The notes beneath the pieces were generated by a model. That model saw only the letters and a program-made list of their open reading frames with translations, had not been told where the DNA came from and did not search any database. A stretch of DNA of 64,000 bases from Cobetia amphilecti. Its GTDB lineage: Bacteria > Pseudomonadota > Gammaproteobacteria > Pseudomonadales > Halomonadaceae. Positions 62,874-64,000 of this stretch are shown here, one piece after another; within the stretch, counting starts at the first letter, position 1, and each line of letters starts with the position of its first letter. Made by a program: the position numbers and the translations under genes. The DNA is taken from the NCBI RefSeq assembly GCF_030010415.1, contig NZ_JASCSA010000007.1; one strand, given 5' to 3'.

Positions 62874-63743
62874 ATGGCAGCTATCAGCGCATCTATGGTC
62901 AAGGAACTGCGTGAGCGTACTGCGCTCGGCATGATGGAATGCAAGAAGGCTCTTACCGAAGCCGGTGGCGACATCGAGCTGGCGATCGAGAACCTGCGCA
63001 AGAACTCCGGCCTGAAGGCCGCCAAGAAAGCTGGCCGCGTGGCCGCTGAAGGCGCCATCGTCATCAAGGTCGCCGACGACGCCAGCTACGGCGTGATGGT
63101 CGAAATCAACTCCGAGACCGACTTCGTCGCTCGTGATGACAATTTCAAGGCCTTCACCCAGCTGATCGCCGATCGTGTGTTCGCTACCAAGAACACCGAC
63201 ATCGCTTCCCTGATGGAAGGCGAGCTGGAAGACACCCGTGGTCAGCTGGTTCAGAAGATCGGTGAGAACATCTCCGTTCGTCGTGCCGAGCTGGTCGAAG
63301 CGCCGGCTGGCGGCGTAGTCGGTGGCTACGTCCACGGCGGCCGCATCGCTGCGCTGACCCTGCTGAACGGCGGTACTGGTGAAGCAGCCAAGGACGTCTC
63401 CATGCACGTCGCAGCCGTCAACCCGGTCTGTGCACGTCCGTCCGACATGCCGCAGGAACAGATGGACGCTGAAAAGGCCATCATCCTTGCTCAGCCGGAC
63501 ATGGCAGGCAAGCCGGCGGAAATCGCCGAGAAGATGTCCCAGGGTCGTCTGAAGAAGTACCTGGCTGAGAACAGCCTGACCGAACAGCCGTTCGTCAAGG
63601 ATCCGAACCAGACCGTCGCCGAGTTCGTCAAGGCAGCCGGTGGTGAAGTGGTATCCTTCGTACGCATGGAAGTCGGTGAAGGTATCGAGAAGGAAGAAGT
63701 CGACTTCGCAGCTGAAGTCCGTGAGCAGGCCAGCCGCGCGTAA
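62874..63743 (+). CDS. tsf: Elongation factor Ts
   Basis: EF-Ts exchanges nucleotide on EF-Tu. The 289-residue protein has the N-terminal UBA-like domain ASMVKELRERTALGMMECKKAL and the core INSETDFVARDDNF with the TDFV motif. GAGG stands before the start region. It is slightly longer than the E. coli protein at its C-terminus. Confidence 0.97.
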   Translation: MAAISASMVKELRERTALGMMECKKALTEAGGDIELAIENLRKNSGLKAAKKAGRVAAEGAIVIKVADDASYGVMVEINSETDFVARDDNFKAFTQLIADRVFATKNTDIASLMEGELEDTRGQLVQKIGENISVRRAELVEAPAGGVVGGYVHGGRIAALTLLNGGTGEAAKDVSMHVAAVNPVCARPSDMPQEQMDAEKAIILAQPDMAGKPAEIAEKMSQGRLKKYLAENSLTEQPFVKDPNQTVAEFVKAAGGEVVSFVRMEVGEGIEKEEVDFAAEVREQASRA

Positions 63744-63767
63744 GGGCTGACTGTTTTCGCTTCTCAT

Positions 63768-63795
63768 GATGGCGTGCGCATAGTCGCACGCCATC
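63768..63795 (+). other. Hairpin between tsf and pyrH
   Basis: GATGGCGTGCG pairs perfectly with CGCACGCCATC around CATAGT. There is no T run, so read-through into pyrH is likely. Confidence 0.55.
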
Positions 63796-63859
63796 GTGTA
63801 TCTGGCCCCCGCCTTCGGGCCGCCCCGTTCCCCGTATGTCAGTATCAGGAGAGATTCGC

Positions 63860-64000
63860 ATGGCCACCATTTCCGCTGAACGCAATGCCAAGTACAAGCG
63901 CATACTGCTCAAGCTTTCCGGTGAGGCCCTGATGGGCGATGGCGATTTCGGCATCGACCCCAAGGTGCTGGATCGCATGGCGCTGGAAATCGGTCAGCTG
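63860..64000 (+). CDS. pyrH: UMP kinase, N-terminal part (cut by window end)
   Basis: PyrH phosphorylates UMP to UDP. The 47 visible residues include KYKRILLKLSGEALMGDGDF, the conserved phosphate-binding start of bacterial UMP kinases. AGGAGA lies before the ATG. The order rpsB-tsf-pyrH is standard. The rest of the gene lies outside the window. Confidence 0.95.
   Translation, partial: MATISAERNAKYKRILLKLSGEALMGDGDFGIDPKVLDRMALEIGQL

Overview
The window is a 64-kb piece of chromosome from a GC-rich gammaproteobacterium. Gene content and order suggest the Oceanospirillales/Halomonadaceae, with a Cobetia- or Halomonas-like organism as the best guess. That guess rests on the coaBC-dut-algC-argB order seen in pseudomonads and halomonads, an E. 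coli-type RF2 frameshift site, slmA, the ftsY-ftsE-ftsX-rpoH block, and rather acidic proteins. I could not run a database search. Most of the window is conserved core genome. I see no prophage, insertion sequence, CRISPR array, rRNA or tRNA.

Layout. 1-789: no recognisable protein gene, but three successive plus-strand terminator hairpins, two of them in identical 55-bp repeats. 790-4300: a minus-strand copper unit (MerR regulator, CopA with three metal-binding domains, and an overlooked 26-residue membrane peptide) with a clear MerR-type operator. 4597-7232: a FadL-type channel, then a porin gene broken by an in-frame TGA. 7475-14555: a minus-strand peptide ABC transporter with two tandem paralogous binding proteins and a fused two-domain ATPase. 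14975-18527: prfB (programmed +1 frameshift), lysS and a small acidic protein. 18733-20548: bolA, a HolD-like gene and rimI. 20742-26562: zapB, rsmD, ftsY, ftsE, ftsX and rpoH. 26758-30139: a GGDEF/EAL sensor and slmA. 30252-34775: argB, algC, dut and coaBC on the minus strand. 35065-41275: radC, rpmB, rpmG, mutM, rlmI, a DUF2007 protein, a thioesterase and alanine dehydrogenase. 41461-48858: trpS, a YeeE/YedE transporter, malic enzyme and aconitase. 49201-53373: a CPXCG protein, peroxiredoxin with an OxyR-like site, trxB, slyX and a membrane-anchored cold-shock-domain protein. 53468-57942: the lysine/diaminopimelate cluster dapC, ArsC-like, dapD, dapE and a coupled unknown. 58138-64000: glnD and map against rpsB, tsf and the start of pyrH.

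Functional themes are division and nucleoid control (zapB, ftsYEX, slmA), translation (prfB, lysS, trpS, rpmB/G, rpsB, tsf, map, rlmI, rsmD, rimI), redox defence (peroxiredoxin, TrxB), copper export, peptide uptake and lysine/peptidoglycan precursors. Several genes are joined by ATGA stop/start overlaps, which suggests translational coupling.

The most unusual signal I found is not a gene family. Several 3' intergenic stretches carry unrelated, degenerate, short-period tandem repeats (period 10-18 bp, 2-6 copies), usually between a stop codon and its terminator hairpin. Similar repeats lie in protein linkers of copA, ftsY and coaBC. Other candidates worth checking are the 26-aa peptide overlapping copA, the MerR regulator with a divalent-type cysteine, the remote HolD homologue with a long Ala/Pro insert, and the cold-shock domain tethered to a membrane hairpin.
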